A DNA stretch of 64,000 bases from Elmis aenea (taxonomy: Eukaryota > Arthropoda > Insecta > Coleoptera > Elmidae). Below are positions 25,014 through 40,100 of this stretch, piece by piece. The notes under the pieces are model-generated. The model was not told where the DNA came from. It made no database searches and was given only the letters and a program-made list of their open reading frames with translations. How positions within the stretch are numbered: position 1 is the first letter of the stretch; the number at the start of each line of letters is the position of its first letter. The DNA is taken from NCBI GenBank assembly GCA_947652605.1, contig OX393578.1:60829415-60893414 (forward strand), written 5' to 3'. Made by a program: the position numbers and the translations under genes.

Positions 25014-28000
25014 TTCCAAACTTAAGAAAACTCACTTCACCGGTGTTTTTTAAAATCAAATATAGAGACTATGACGTTTTTTAAATTGCTGTGTTAAATT
25101 GAAATAATAGGTAAGTTATTCGCTTGTTTTTAAAAGTTTTACAACTTCATTCTCAGCAATTAATGAATTATTTATGTGTTTATGTAATAGTTTAATGGTT
25201 GCTAAAATAATTTTTTATGTAACTAAAACTTAAAATAAGTTATTCAATGCTTTTACAAAGTTTTGCAAATATTATAACTTTAATTAACTGATGTTGACTC
25301 ATGTGTTTTGCAAATTAATTCTGTTAATAAAATGTTTTTAGGTGTAAGCTTTTAAAATGCGTCTACAGAATTATAAGATTCTTTAAAATTTACTTTCGTT
25401 AGTTTTTCTGTTTGCCATTAAGAAACTTAAATTAAATTTATGTTTAAGAAAACGTCATCGCACGAAAGAAAAATGGTATAAAGTAGTTTGAGAAAAGTGT
25501 CGTTAAGAATTGTGGTTGAATCTGCTGCAGTTCTTTTGTTCCGTTTATAAGCTATCGTATAAAGATTGCTTTGAACGTAATAGCTTTTTTTTTCTAGCAA
25601 ATTGAATTTTAGAACTAGGAGCGAAATTATTCTGCAGTATATACAGAATATTTGATAACATAGCAAATACAATAGGGTTGAGTTAGTGGGCGATGCATTA
25701 TTTATAAGTAAATTCTAGACAGTCTTTAAGTTTTTATTTAAGTGTTATTATTTCATATTAATATGGTAAAAATATTCCTGTTATTATCAGTTTTTCCTAG
25801 TAAATGTTGGCAGGACAATTTCGTTAGTTGTTATTTTAATTTCGTTTTACGATAAAATGCCAGTAAATAGGTAATTTTTATCGAAAATAGTAAATTTAAC
25901 TGCAGAGACAATTTTATATTGCTCATCGAACACTCTAGAAGCCGCCTCCACTTCAAGCTGTCCTTAGATTAGTATCATCCAAGACTAAAGTGTCGTTGCA
26001 TATTAGCCAAATAATATAACGAAAAAAATAATAGTTTCTTTAATAAACGAATAAATCGTAACCCTTTTTACAGTGTGTTTCCGGATAAGTAATTTGTAAA
26101 TAGTGGTTTAAAATTATCACCTGGGGCGTCTTAAGCCCTTCCGACCCTAATATTATGATTAGTTTTCATGTTGTCAGTTTTCGTAGGTGTTTGTACATCT
26201 GCTTTTGACTAAATACTTCTTGATGTTAGTTTGCTGTATTGTGGTAATTAATGTATTTTCGTGTTTAAATATTCTCCAATATATTGTTGATGAATGCGTA
26301 GCTCGTAACTTGATAAACAGAGTACATCAAAGCGTGCTTGTGTTGATTAGCGAAACTATAATGAGGAAATTCAGATGATAAGACGCACAATTTGAAACTT
26401 GCCTCGGAGTTATTTTGAAGTTAAGAGAATTTTATTAATTAACTATTGTACTCGAAAAAGGTTCTCGAATTCTAAAAATGCGAGAGAATGCTAGGTAAAG
26501 AATTGAGTAATTACATTGAAAGTTTTACAATGTTATCCCGTTAACAGCAGGCGTCGATGTACGTGAGGTGGTCTATGATAGCTGTTTCTATAAGTTTCTA
26601 AAAGCGGCATCGTTAAAAGAAACTTTTGACTCTAGTAGTAGTTTTTGTTAAACAAAATTAGCTCCAAGAAAAAGAAGTTGTTTCGGTTTAGCACTTTAAC
26701 TACAAAATTGTTATTAAGATATAATAACAACGATATAATTATTTAAATGACCAGAAAAATACTCTATTGATAAAATTCAAAAACCATATTATGTTGAAGA
26801 ACATGTTTGTAAATGATTATGAATTTGTCTTAAAAAAAGTGCACATTATTGGTTATTTAATATTTTTAATAAAAAACGATATACCAATGTTTTCCCATTA
26901 AATTTGTAGAAGTACTAGCATATATGCATGAAAATGTAGAACAAAAATTTTTGGAAGTTGTTGAGTAAATAACTGATACCTGATTTAGTAACATAATTTT
27001 CAAAAGCAACATATTAAATACAAGTTGCCTTAATGCTCAACAGGCGCTTGTTAACCTCAGGCTAAAATTTACAATCAGGATTAAAGATGAAGCGGCTCTT
27101 TCCTACAGTGAATTAAACTAACCAAACTAAGAGTTTAATTACAAATGCACTTCGCTTAAGAACTTTTGAATTATTCATAGTACTGGCATTGTTTTGGTAA
27201 TATTTCTGCTGACTAGTACATAACTTAGGGATTTATTTTAGAGCTTGTAAATCTGAAAACACACGAAGGCAATTACTTTTTACCTTGGGCATTGTGCCAA
27301 GTTGAACTATGTGTTAATTATTTGTATTCATTAAAATAAAACAATGTATTAATTATTAGCCGACGCGACGTTGAATTTACACTGCTCTAGAAATAATTTG
27401 TGTTTGGAATAAATACATATTATTAATAAAAGTAAATTAATCTACGTTAAATCTTTCTGGGCCGAAGAAGAACACAGTAGCGTAGAGAATAGATATTTTA
27501 TATGAAACGTTAAATTTATCGTTTCAATATTGATAGAAAATATACATGAGAACGTTTACTTCCACTTATTAGTAAGAACAATAGTTAAATCAGCAATATA
27601 CTAAGATAACATCATACTTTTTATTATTTTTCAACATTTATCTCGTTTTCCTTACAAAACACACGTTCTAGCATCTTCAAAACTTTCCGTATTGTTTTAA
27701 TCATTTACTGCATTCCTTAACAATTTGTTATTGCGTAAGTTAAACATTTTGCGAGCTGTGCAGACTTTGATGCGGTGAAGTAAAAACTTTCAGACAGTAT
27801 TTTAACCCCTTGTGACCGTTTTTGCTTCATGAATAATACAAAGGAATTCCACTTACGTTGCTTGTTTTCTCTTTCTGTATTTTTTTATTGTTAGTCAAAA
27901 ACTTTTGAAGTTTTTTTATTAGCTTTATCTACAAAACTTTTTTTATAAGTAAGTTGGTAGTCTGCTTCGACTACAGCATTCGTCATAAACCTTTACAGAT

Positions 28001-31000
28001 TTGTTTATTATACCTGCGGTTAGTGTTATTTAGAGACAACAAAAATAACTTTTTGATTTATTGACTACCTACGTTATTCAAATTCGGATTATATTTTCTT
28101 GTTTTAAAGTAATATGATTCATTGCAGAACTTTATTTCGCTTATATTGCGGTAATTTATGGTTAATTCCTGGCAATTCATTAGTTTATTATTTGCAGTTT
28201 TTAAATAGTTATCTTAAAAGGGCATTTTTTGAAATATGGTAAACCGGCGCATCCACCATAACTCAAGTTAAATTAGTTCATTAACTCTGTTACAACATTT
28301 ACAGACGCAAACGATCGCATCATCGTTGCAAACTTTGAATATTCACTACAAAGAGCTATTATTCGAACTATAAAACTTATTAAAGAGCTACAACCTTAGC
28401 ATTTCGGTACTTAAATCAACAATATTACCCTTCTAGGGAAATAAACCAAAGATCCAAAACTGTTAGGTAAAGCCAGCAGTGAAAAGTATTTAGCATGTTT
28501 ATAAAATTTCCGCTTCAATATTGAAATGAAATTATGTTAGTTTTCTTAACATGGAATCTAGTAGGTAAAATTTTGTATATATTTACAGAAGCTTTGTGTG
28601 ATTTTAGTTTTTATAATTACGAAGTTTTAATAGGTTTAAAACTCAGTAAAAAATATTAATCTGTCGTAAATAACCTATTTCAAAAAAGCGTAAAAATTTT
28701 TGTTATTAAACCAAGGTTTTATTTACCTATTGATTCAATAATACTGTATGTACTTCGGTTGTTTAAAAATAAGTCCTTCATCGGTATTCACTGCCCGATG
28801 GAAAATCCTTGCCCATTTTAATTCTTTTTATTTCTTTAGTCTGTTTGTATCATATCAGCAAAATTAAAATAATTAATACACAGGATGTATTAGTTATCTA
28901 TAAGAACAACAAAAGGTGAGTTCGACTTTTTGCGAGTTTAAGTATGAACTTCAGGTGCATGCTATTATGTATTTATTTGAAATAAACCAAAAAAGTAACC
29001 AGCAACCAAGTACTGTTTGTTGTTTTTTATTGTTTAATTGAATTTTAAATTATATTTACTTACTGTTTTGTTTATTAATTTGCTTCATATAAAAGTAACG
29101 TACTCTTTAATGTATGCCTACATACATTAAACTCCAAACATTTAAAAATGTACTTTCTGGTATTTGTGTTTACCCATAATTTGAAAACATTGTTTAAAAA
29201 ATGTGAAAATACGCATGATTGTTACAGCAATTCATGCAATTTTGACTTATTGGTCTTAATGTATTGGTACTATTGTTTGAATTTTTTTTTTCCATTTATT
29301 GCCATTTTCATGATCTGATAGTCTATTGCGAAATATTAAAAGTCTTTGTAGCCGATTTCCCCAATATACTCTCAAGAGAATCTCAACAACAAAAAACGGT
29401 TGATACTTAATCAAATGGCCGATAAAAAATTTCAGATTCTTATATAACTTCTTCAATTTTATCATGGAACGACATAAAAGAAATAATTTCAGAGCATAAT
29501 GACTAGATGCCATCTCAGATAATTATTATTCGAAACTTAATATATTATATAGTGGTTCGGCACAGTTTAAAGCTAAATAAATATCATTATCCTCATTTAC
29601 CGTTCCAATGATTTCAATTACTGAAAAAATGAAGTAAAATGTTTTGTGTATTAGTAAACATTTTGAATCGCTTATATCGTTCGGTCATTCAGCGCGATAT
29701 TTTCTCTTCAAGTCTTGAACAAAAACATATTAAAGATACACAAAAAACACAAACGGTTCCACGTTGTCATAGTTGGTAGCACCAATAAGATATTTATTGT
29801 AGTAGTGCTTCACCAATTGTATCAAATTTGAAATCCAAGTGTCCTCGTGTTGCCTAGTTCGCTTTTAAGTCCTCTTCAACGAGATTTTTGTATTTTGTTT
29901 CGAATTCTCTCGAATAAAGCAAGTTTGTAGGAAAAGCTCTCGAAACAGAATAATAATCCTTCAAAATTTACATGTGGTTGAGTTATTCAATGACCAAGCC
30001 GAATGATAAAAACATAAAGCTAAACAAAAAGGACAGGAAAATAATTAAGTCTACAAAATATGCCAGCAAAGGTATTTACGAGTATATAATTTTTCTGTCC
30101 AGAGTCCTCAAATTACAAAAGTTATAAATATTCGTTGATCACAATAAACCTGTCACAGAAATAAATTGCTTTATTATATTTACCATTTTTAGCATATCTA
30201 CATTTCAAAAATGTTAAATCACGTTTTGTTGTCTTGATTCACAACAACGACAAAAGAAGGAAATCTTTTCATAAAAAAAAACAAACTTAAAAAAGCTAAT
30301 AGTTACAACTATATTTGATGCATTAATTTGTATCCCACTAAAATCATACTATTATATCATATAATATTTAAGCAATACCTAATGATTACCAATTAGTTCA
30401 GAAATCGATTAAACATATTTTTTCTAGCTGTGCAGGATCTTTCAAAATGTGTAAAGTGTATACCAATGGATTATTCATTGTCAAAGAATCAATAATTTTG
30501 CAATGAGCTTTATTGTTTGTTTAAATATTAATCAATATTTGTGAATTGTTAAACGATCAATAATTCGTTTAAAAATATTTTTTAATGCTTTCCAAAGTTT
30601 ATTACACGATCGAATACACACGCACCAAAACGTGCACATGTGTGCTCTTGCCTTTTCCAGAGAAAAATCTCTTATGAATCATTTGACTTTGGAAGCTAAA
30701 GGGAACTCTCTCATCTCGAAAACACAATCGAGTTAATATTTATCCCTCGATTGTGTTATTCTGAACCGCGACATCAAAAACATTTGATTTGATAATAATA
30801 AAAAAGCGAAAACAAAACAACGAACATTATTGCATTATTTTTCAAGCAGAATGAAATCGAGAACGCAGTTACAGTAAAAAAATAATACACAATCGATGAC
30901 ATTCAATAAGTTTTATTATAGCTCCGGTTACCTCACATAATGCATTACGTTTTTATTACCCCAGTCGTTACATTTTAATATTTTAGTGTTAATAAGTCTC

Positions 31001-34000
31001 TTAGGTGTAATCTTTTGTAACCTAAGAATTTTTAGGTTAATCTAAGTGACAGATATTATTTATTACTTTGTTTACCACATACAAGGCCGACACGCATATC
31101 GCATATGATTCCTTGTTCCTTATCATTCCACTTTAATAAGGTTTATTCATCAATAATAACGGAATGAACTTTAATTTGTTGGGCAGCCTATAATATCATG
31201 TTCCACAGCTAATAAATTTCATTAATTTTTGACTTAAATAAGTTGATCCGTAATTATTCGGTGAAATTATTCTTCTTTTTTTTTGTTATAGCCGTGTTTG
31301 TTGGAGTAAATTTGTTATTATTTGATCACATATGGTGAACCACTCGCTAAGGGTCATGATAAAAATATTGTTTATGTGTTCGGAATTAGTGGGATATCAA
31401 AAATTTACGCTTCGCTGTACCTAAAAGTATGCGGTGATTATTCTGTTGCGTCGAAACAAAAAAATCGTATAAGCTAGAAGACGAGGAATGGGCCAAGGGT
31501 TGAGAAATTTTACATTTAAAATAGTTTAATGTTTATGGCTGTTAGGGTTATGAAAATGGAATTTTGCCCAAGTTAATGCATGACAAATTACTTTTCACGT
31601 TTTCGTAGTCTAGACTTGTTGGATAATAAGTAATTATGCAGTTTTTGTAAAGATGCACGTGTCGTTTATAGTTTAAATATTGATTATAAGCATTCAAATT
31701 ATTTAAATTACAATATAAAAATGTTCGCTCAAATGGAAAGAGTGCAAATAATGTTTTTTTAATTAAGAAACACTATATTTCTTCATCACGCGACTCGTAT
31801 TATTTGTTTTAATAACTTCATAATGCGCCAAAGATTAAATCTTAAGGCGTTATTAATCGAATCGTGATTTTGAAGTACAAAAAAGGCGCAAACAAATCTA
31901 AAATTATCCAAACCCATCTGCTTTGAATCAAGACTTCAGAAGTATCATTTATGGATATTTGCAATTTGAAACTGACGTCGAAAATTGTGAACTTCGTCAA
32001 CTTTTGTAGAGGTTTTCTTTTGCATATATTCTAAGCATTAAGGAAACTTCGTAGGCCTGTTTATCTTACTTCTATCTCCTTCATTCTACTTATACGAAAG
32101 CATTTTGTTAAATAATGACAAAGTTTGTACTAAAAATAAGAACCGACGACATTGTGTAATTAAACATGCAAACTACATTAAGAAATAATGAATAGGATGA
32201 CATTTGATATTTTTCTTACATAATATAGAAAATAGACTGAACATACAGTCTTTTGAATGTATGTATAATGTGTTGACAGAATATTCAGCTAACTCAATAT
32301 GTATGTAGTTGACAGTCTTCTACGTATGCATTGTGCATCTTTTGCTTATTTTTAGTAACTGCAATATGCATCTGAGTAGTGTAGAATAAAAATGAACTTT
32401 AGGGTAGTGCTTTTCAAAATGTGGGACAAAAGAATGTCGAAGGGCATGTAGCTAAGTACAATTAAATCTGTTTTTTCATTAGGCGTTTATAAGAAATTTG
32501 CTTTGTTGTTGGTATTTTGTTTGGGAGCAAAATATAAACCCATTTTTAAATTTTTGTAGGACTTTTTGTTCGGGTTTAGTAAAGATTTCAATTAATTTAA
32601 ATATTTACACTAATGGATGAGATATTTGCACCTTGCAAAAGAGTTTGACAAACATCGAACTAAAAAGACTAACAGAATTCAAAATGTAACGCCTTAATGC
32701 ATATATTTTCTTTTTCCAACAGTGATAATTTATTAGCTATTCCGAACACGGCACTGATTAAAAAAAAAAGAACAAGACCAGATATAGTAAAAACAAAGCA
32801 AACCTCGTTTTCTTCGAGAAAGATTTAATATTTATAAATGATAAGATGTCGAGAAATAAATTGAGCCGTAAATATTTATATCCGTCGTTTCAACATGACC
32901 CTTAAATTTAATCGAATTTTCTTGCCTACAGTTTAAAGAGGATTTCAACATTAATTACAGCACAACCAGTCGTATTGCTAAAATTATAATCAACGTCAAA
33001 ATAAATTTTTCTTTTATTCCACCTATTTCTTAGATACTTGTATTTTATTATCTGTTCATTTTGTATTTCATGATTCTCGTCGAAAAGAATTTAATATCGA
33101 CTTTGAATACTAACATCGCATAGTTTTGTAAAGGTAATGTAATGATGTAATCAAAGTCGTTAAAGGAATCAGATTCAATTTTGAAACTTTCTAAACCCTT
33201 TGATGTCATTCACTTAATTAATAGAATTGAAAAACGGAGTAGCAACATTCCGTATTTTGTTAATATTTAAAGCTGAGCTTTAATCCTAAAACGCAGATAT
33301 TGCGAAGGTAATAATGTTATTTGATCAAAGGTCAGGGTCTCAAATGAAAGCCTTCTTAGAAAATTATTAAAACCCAAATATTTGTGAAAATTACGTCTTG
33401 AGAACTAATTACTTAAAATCAGTGAAGTGACCAGACCAACAATAAATCTCATTAAGTATTGTGTTAGTTTTTTAAAATCAATTTCATTACCTTCAAATAA
33501 TTATTCAGTTGGGACAATTAAAGAAAACAAAAAAAGTAATTGTAATAACCCTATTATCAAAAAATTATGGTATTTACAATTTCCAAAGGCAAAACGCTTT
33601 AACAAAGAAAATTTTTATTTGTTACCATTTTCTTCAAAAAAAAATTATTACACTGCAATGTATCTTTTTACCACTAAACCAAAAAATTACATCAAATTTG
33701 TGGATTAAGACAACAATAAACAGAATTAAACTGCTTACCATAAACATTTTACGCCCAACAATCTTCATATCTACACAATGAAGGAAACGGCAAAAGAAGA
33801 GCATAAAAAAGTAATTTTTAAATCAATTTCTAGTGATTCGCCCAGATAAATATTTATTTTAGAAATATTGTACGAGCTGGTACATTTGGCGAATATTATT
33901 GGTTTAGTTTTACACAAGAAAACTTATTTCCTGGATGTAGATAATTTCGTCAACGAAGAGAAACCATTAAAACAAATGTTTCTCAAATTTATCACTTATA

Positions 34001-36408
34001 ATTGTATAACGGGCGCAATATTAGATTAGATGAATAATATTTCATGAAGAGAGAGCTGTACTTACTAAGAAAAAACTGTTAAATATCGTTTTTAGAACAG
34101 AGTGAAATTATTTTGCTGTAAAAAATATTAGAGTGTCGTTAAAAATACTGGTTCTATTGTCTCAGAACTAAATTTTACAAGCTCTTAAAAAGGTTAAAAA
34201 TGTAAAGGGGCGTACTCATATTGATTTTCGGCTTGTTTTTCTTTTTAAATAAATTGTTTGATTAATGAATTTGCATTATTTACAATTTGATATGCGATGC
34301 TTATTTTGAGTTATTCTTTTAAAACGAGTTGCTTTTTTGAATTGTTTTGTGATACATGTTTATAAATTCGCTTTTAGGGCTCAAATCTGAAAATGAATAA
34401 TGTATATATTAATTCACAGAAACCTTCTGATAAGTTTCTGATGTATCGTAGTTGGTCACCAAAAGTGAAATTATAGGACAAAGCAATAGGTTAGTTTACA
34501 TTTACATATTATTACAGACAGTACATATTTAGAAGGGCTGTCTGAATCTATTTTTCTTGTTGTCAAAACATTGCTTGTTATTTAGTTTTTGTATTTTATG
34601 CGGCAAAATTTACATAATAAAACATCGGCGAAAGAACGAATTCATTGCAAATACACGGTGTGTTTTCTTTATAAATATTTTATTTGATGTTGATGGGGAC
34701 AAAGGGACGTATCGTATTTGCAAAATATCTGATGGCAATGCATTTTAAAGGTACACAGTTTAAAACACCCGTAACAGATGATTGTTAAAATATACTTACA
34801 GAAAGTTTAAACCAAAATAGTAAATAAATTCAAAAAGTCTTTCACGATCTCTACTTTGGTTTTATTTAGGAAGGGACATAAAGTATTATTATATAGCGTT
34901 ATGCTGTAATATTTAGCTAAAAGATAATTTAAAGACATGGGATATTGCTAGACCCAGTTAAATGTATGTTTATTAAAAAGCAATTTTTAGAGACATTGAC
35001 AACTAAGAGAACTTAGCAAAACTCTGAGGACTATGTCCACTTCATAAAGTTTCATGTCACGAGACAAGACAGATAGTCCACATGTCAGAGTAACAAAAAT
35101 GGTAGATTAACACTCGTGAATTCTTGGTGCAACGTTTCTTCTATACTTTGAACAAATTTTAATTGCATTTGGTACTTTAATTTTAAAATCTAAAACAGAA
35201 AGTATTAAAGAAGGTAGGCTTTTCAATTTATCTCAAGATATAAAATCTTTTTATTACAATCTTGTTTAATTAGACTAAAAACATCGGAACCAACAAAATA
35301 ATGAGAAAAAAGAAGTTATCTGAAAAGAGGCTCTAATTGTATGTTTTAATGTATTTTATATTTTATATCCCTGAATAGTTAGGAAGCGAAAGATTCACAT
35401 TTCGTTGAAAGATATGTCTGAGAGCATTTGCTCTAATAAGTAATTATTCATCGCTAAATATTTAGATGAACGATCGCTTAAAATTCCTTTATATTTATTA
35501 GTTCATAAAGTAATTAATAAAGTATAATTCAAAATAACAAAATACAAAGCTAATATTTGTTAATTTTTCTATCATTTTTTTTTATGCCACAATTATCTGA
35601 TTGTGTTACAATTAATCTTGTTTTGGTATAAAATTAATGTGGCAGTGACGTCGTATTGCAATAACGTTTTAGTAGAATATTTACCTAATTTAAAAATATG
35701 GCAAACGACATTTGATGATTAAGGAAGCTATAATGTGAGACATCTATTGTTTTTGTTTTTTCTGACAAAATTAGATTTCCTTGATATAAATTGATCAGGT
35801 TGTATGTCATTCCGTTCTTTCGATATAAGAGCTTTCTTGTTACATAAAAAAATTGTCTGATAGAAATCTGATGCTTGTCAAATTATAAGTTAGTATGTTT
35901 CAATATTAGTTATCAAAGAAAAAAATTACACAAGAAAAGGTAAAATTTGTGTCAAAAAGTATTTAAAAAAAATATATATATTATGTGATAACAAAAATAC
36001 TTTCATTTCAATATTTTTATTATTTCATAAATATCTATTTTAATTCTAGCACATTGTATTAGTAATTCTAGGTCATTATAATGATAGGTCATATTGTGCA
36101 CTTTTGTGCATAGGACTTTATTATTGGTTTCGCAAGCGATTTAAACCTTAGTTATTAAAAAAAACCGAGTGTATATTTTAAAATATTCAAATTTTTTATA
36201 CAATTGTCGTAACAATGATGTCGTGGAAGTAAAGTAGGCATATGTTTTTGAAATAGCCTACCATGTAAGAAATAAAGAAAAAGTAGGTGTATATACATAT
36301 AAATAAATTAATTGTTTTAAAATAAGGGACCTTGTCTGAAGTTTACATATAACCTTGGTTTATGTCATTACTAAAAAGTGAAGTAGGCATAAAGAAAAAT
36401 AAATCGAC
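25014..36408. other. Gene-poor AT-rich DNA (about 11 kb)
   Basis: I find no exon, RNA gene or well-formed transposon. The longest reading frames are short, lack recognisable domains and have the base composition of the background. One perfect 12-bp inverted repeat (30721-30732 with 30746-30757) could form a hairpin. Decayed repeats too old to see by eye may be present. Confidence 0.5.
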
Positions 36409-36500
36409 AGCGAAGATGGTTGGGAGCAGTAACAGAAGATCTTAGGCAACTCCAGGTCTGAGAATAAAAGAAGCTTTCGAAAAGCAAAAAGAAGTTTTAT
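36409..36500 (+). mobile_element. LINE 3' coding tail fragment
   Basis: The plus strand reads RWLGAVTEDLRQLQV followed by stops and KKLSKSKKK. This is the RRWLDAVxEDLRxL...W tail found at the end of RTE-like LINE ORFs. The same family occurs at 58962-59090, with which it shares aacagaagatcttaggcaac. It is degenerate. Confidence 0.65.
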
Positions 36501-36889
36501 AGAACAATTTAAAACAATTTCTGGAAAACGAAATATCAAACTTAGCAAAACGTAGTGGCTAGTAGGCTGAGAATTTAAACTATCAACTGATATCAAACTG
36601 CTGCTATGCAAAGCTATTCCAAACCCGATCTGCATTATACCTTTGATACCTAGATAACTATAGGGTGCCGCTAGCAATTCCAATACAGGAATCCTAGAGC
36701 TTAATCAATCAAAAGTTTTCACATCTACCTATATTAAATACCCAGTGGTGCATTTATAACCCATATAAAGTATTACATCCAAAAGATGTAACCTAAATTC
36801 ATTTATATTAGTTAATTAGTAATTTACTGGAACTGTTTTGAGCTTTCGAATTTAAAAAAGTAAAATAACTTTTACTATTTGCCTTGGAT

Positions 36890-37107
36890 CAGGACTGTCC
36901 AACTGACGGCCCGCGGGCCACATCCGGCCGCTAAATATATTTTGTGGTCCTCGAACATCTGATAAAAAATTATTTAACTTAATCCTTCACTCGATTTATA
37001 CTAATATTGCGTTTAGCCTATTAGAATTTATACTTAATTGTGGCCCGCTAAAACTTAAGAGTAAAAAAATGGCCCGCACTCATATACAAAGAAGTAGGAC
37101 AGCCCTA
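36890..37107. mobile_element. hAT-like miniature element with GC-rich ends
   Basis: The left end reads caggactgtccaact and the right end, on the other strand, tagggctgtcctact, giving imperfect terminal inverted repeats. Inside the left end is ggcccgcgggccacatccgg, and inside the right end tggcccgc occurs twice. This GGCCCGCGGGCC layout is common in hAT-derived miniature elements. No clear 8-bp duplication flanks it, so it is old. Confidence 0.55.
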
Positions 37108-40100
37108 CGAAACTACGATAGACCGTCTCTGTATGAAACAAACCAATAAAATTACATTAGTAATTATATTTAAATTTTATGAGATTTAATAGTTATCAGA
37201 AGATACTCAATTACTCATACAATATTGAAGACAGAGCTTATATGTTTGTCTAACAACTTTATGTTGCCATATGATCTAGTAAACAATAATTTGATAATCG
37301 TTTTAAGGTAACAATTAAGGCTAGGAACAATTGTTTGGAAACTCAGTTATGCCTGAAAGGTATTTAAGGTGCGCATATTAAGATTGCAATGCAACATAAT
37401 TGAAGACTTTGTTAGACTCAAAATAAACACAATAAAATTGAAGAGAGGCGAAGATAGTGTTACATTTTCATTTCCTAGTTGTCTTGTTTGAAATGACGCT
37501 AAAATTATTTCTTTAATTAATACTATTTTGATTGAAACAGTTTTAATGAAACTTTAATAAACTATGATTTAATAAAAAGTAGGTACATTGTTATAAACAA
37601 AATTAATAAAAACTTGCCTATATTTTCTCGAAGGATCGATCTTCTGTCGAAGTACTACTTGTCTAAAGTATTACCCTCTTCTCTATAAATACAATAATTG
37701 TTGTGTTTCAAAATTGCTATTGACTGTCTAATGATTAATAATTCTTTTAGTATAATTTTTCTTTATCTAATATTTTTAAATTATTGCTGTCTTAAATATG
37801 ATGTTTTGTATCAATGTTCAATGAATGCACATTTGTTTGTCTGCTTTAATTTTCTACATCTAATGTATTATTCACAGGAGTTTTAAAGTTTTATTTGGCC
37901 TTTCGTAAATAACACAAATCAAAGTAATCATTGTGATAATTTTTACACTCATAAGAAATTTTGTCCTTAAAATTGTTTTTTAAAATTATGTACAGCCTTG
38001 GTCTCTGTGCAGTTTTTTTTGTTATGATAACTCAACGTTCGTATGGTATATTTTTGATTTGTCTGACGCCATACAATTATGCAAACTTTCTACCTTTAAC
38101 TTAATGCCATTAGTGTTACATACTATTTAAATTTTGGTGGTATTATAGTTTGTTGTGGTCGATATCAGCTACCCAGGAACGTGACAAAGTTCCTCGCCAA
38201 GGGGCATGCGAATTTCTGATAAGTTTGCCATTTCATTTACACGCTGGATGCTGCTATAGCCCTTAAACTCGTGTCTGCATATGACGCAAAATTTGAAAAG
38301 GCTTAGTGCGTCGCTTTTATAATGTGTTTAACGAGTCTGTTAAAAAGAAAATAAACATGAGTGACTTTACAATTGCTTTTTGTCTTGTATACTCTTGTTT
38401 GTACTAAATTGTTTCATTTAATATGAAACAAAATATGCACCAAATCTTAAAATAGCAACTTGTTCGGTTGAGCAAATTTTTCGAAAAACTGAATTAAATT
38501 TTACCTGTAGCATTATTTGCGTGAAAATATTAATAACGCATTTAAAATGTATTAGAATTTTGAATATATTTTGGTATTTTGTGCAAGTTTTTCCCATTTA
38601 AAAATAGACGACTAGTTAGGGTTATTTCTAAAAGCAAATAAGAAAATTGAGCTTTGAATGGTTTCTTGGATACTCTGTATAATGTTTTGTAGCTTAGGCA
38701 AATAACCGAAAGTCTCTTGAAGCTCAATCAAATTTCGAATATTTAGATCTTGATGCGTCTTAATTGACTTAATAATCTTCTTTGTCAAGAATAATTTATT
38801 TGAAGTTAATTTCCCTAGGACCGATTGGTTGTATCGATTGCCATCATCATTAATTAAGAAGGAAGTTATTAAAGACAGTAATTTCAGAGTAACTTAAGCC
38901 CTAATGCTAGGACAATCTCAGCTGCCTTCCTAGATGGTTTGACATGTGTTTAATGAAGTACAAATAATTTTGTCATAAAGTTTAAATTCGGGTTTGTAAA
39001 ATTAATGATGTTACTTGAACAAAAGTTAACTTGTGCGAGCTTGTAATCTCGAATTATTTTGCTTTTGTCATACTGTTGTGAACAATTTCCAAAGTCGATA
39101 TGAAATTTTGATATCTGTTCATTATGCTTGAGTTCAAACTAAACGACTTGAATATTCCTTGAAATAAATATTCAAATGAAAGGAGACATATCAAATTAAA
39201 TTTTAAAATGAAATAAGTCAGAATTGTTTATCGTATTTCTAATGATCAGCCCTTTCAATCAAGTCTTATCACTCAAAAATTAATCAAAACTCAGGAACTA
39301 AATGCGAAGTAATTGTAGAGTAATCTTCTATAATTTTATTTATTAGTATTTAGTTATTTTATTATTATTATGAAATAAAGAATCGTTACAATAATGCTGT
39401 AATTGGTTGTTTAAAAAAAGGGGTAACCTATTTTCATTAATATCAATCCGAGATAAAAAAGAAATATCTTGCAAAACTTATATATGTAATTATTGTTCCA
39501 TTGCGCCAATTTGACATTTAAAAAAAAAATTATCACAAATTTTACAATATAATTATGGAAGTTAACAGCGAATTATTATTTAATATTTATTGTTTAGTAT
39601 AACAGCAATTTGTAGTTCTTATTACGTCATGCAAAACGATTTTTACATATCTTTTTGTATATCTAAAACAGAACTGACAATATTTTATTCAAGCAGGTGA
39701 TATGCTTGTACTTTAACATGCATGAAGAACAGTAATTTACACCTGGCTTAAATGCCAGCTTGATTATTTAATTTTAATTAACAGTGAAATTACGCGAAAG
39801 ATTTATTTCACAAGCTTAAAAAACTCGAAGCACTAATATCCCAACAGTGTGTTTGATATCGTATATCACTTTACGTTAAAATAACTAAATTATGTTTCCA
39901 CTAAACCTTGAAATACACTTCAAATCTAATTTCTTGGTAGATTTGAGTGCTGAAAGATGTCAGGCGTTCTAGTGGAACCAAAATCCTGTACTCAATAATA
40001 AAAATTACTTTCGGCGCGTATTTTATTATATTTGCGACAGCAAAAGGCTTTTTTCACCTGTCATACATTTTTCATGAGGCACACAGAGTAATGTATTATG

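Noticed and set aside
33427..33781. Two overlapping plus-strand frames of about 90 codons
   Set aside because: Both are Lys/Asn/Ile-rich, as expected for random AT-rich DNA, and neither shows a domain.
36360..36683. 107-codon minus-strand frame
   Set aside because: It is the antisense of a degenerate LINE tail that reads correctly on the plus strand.
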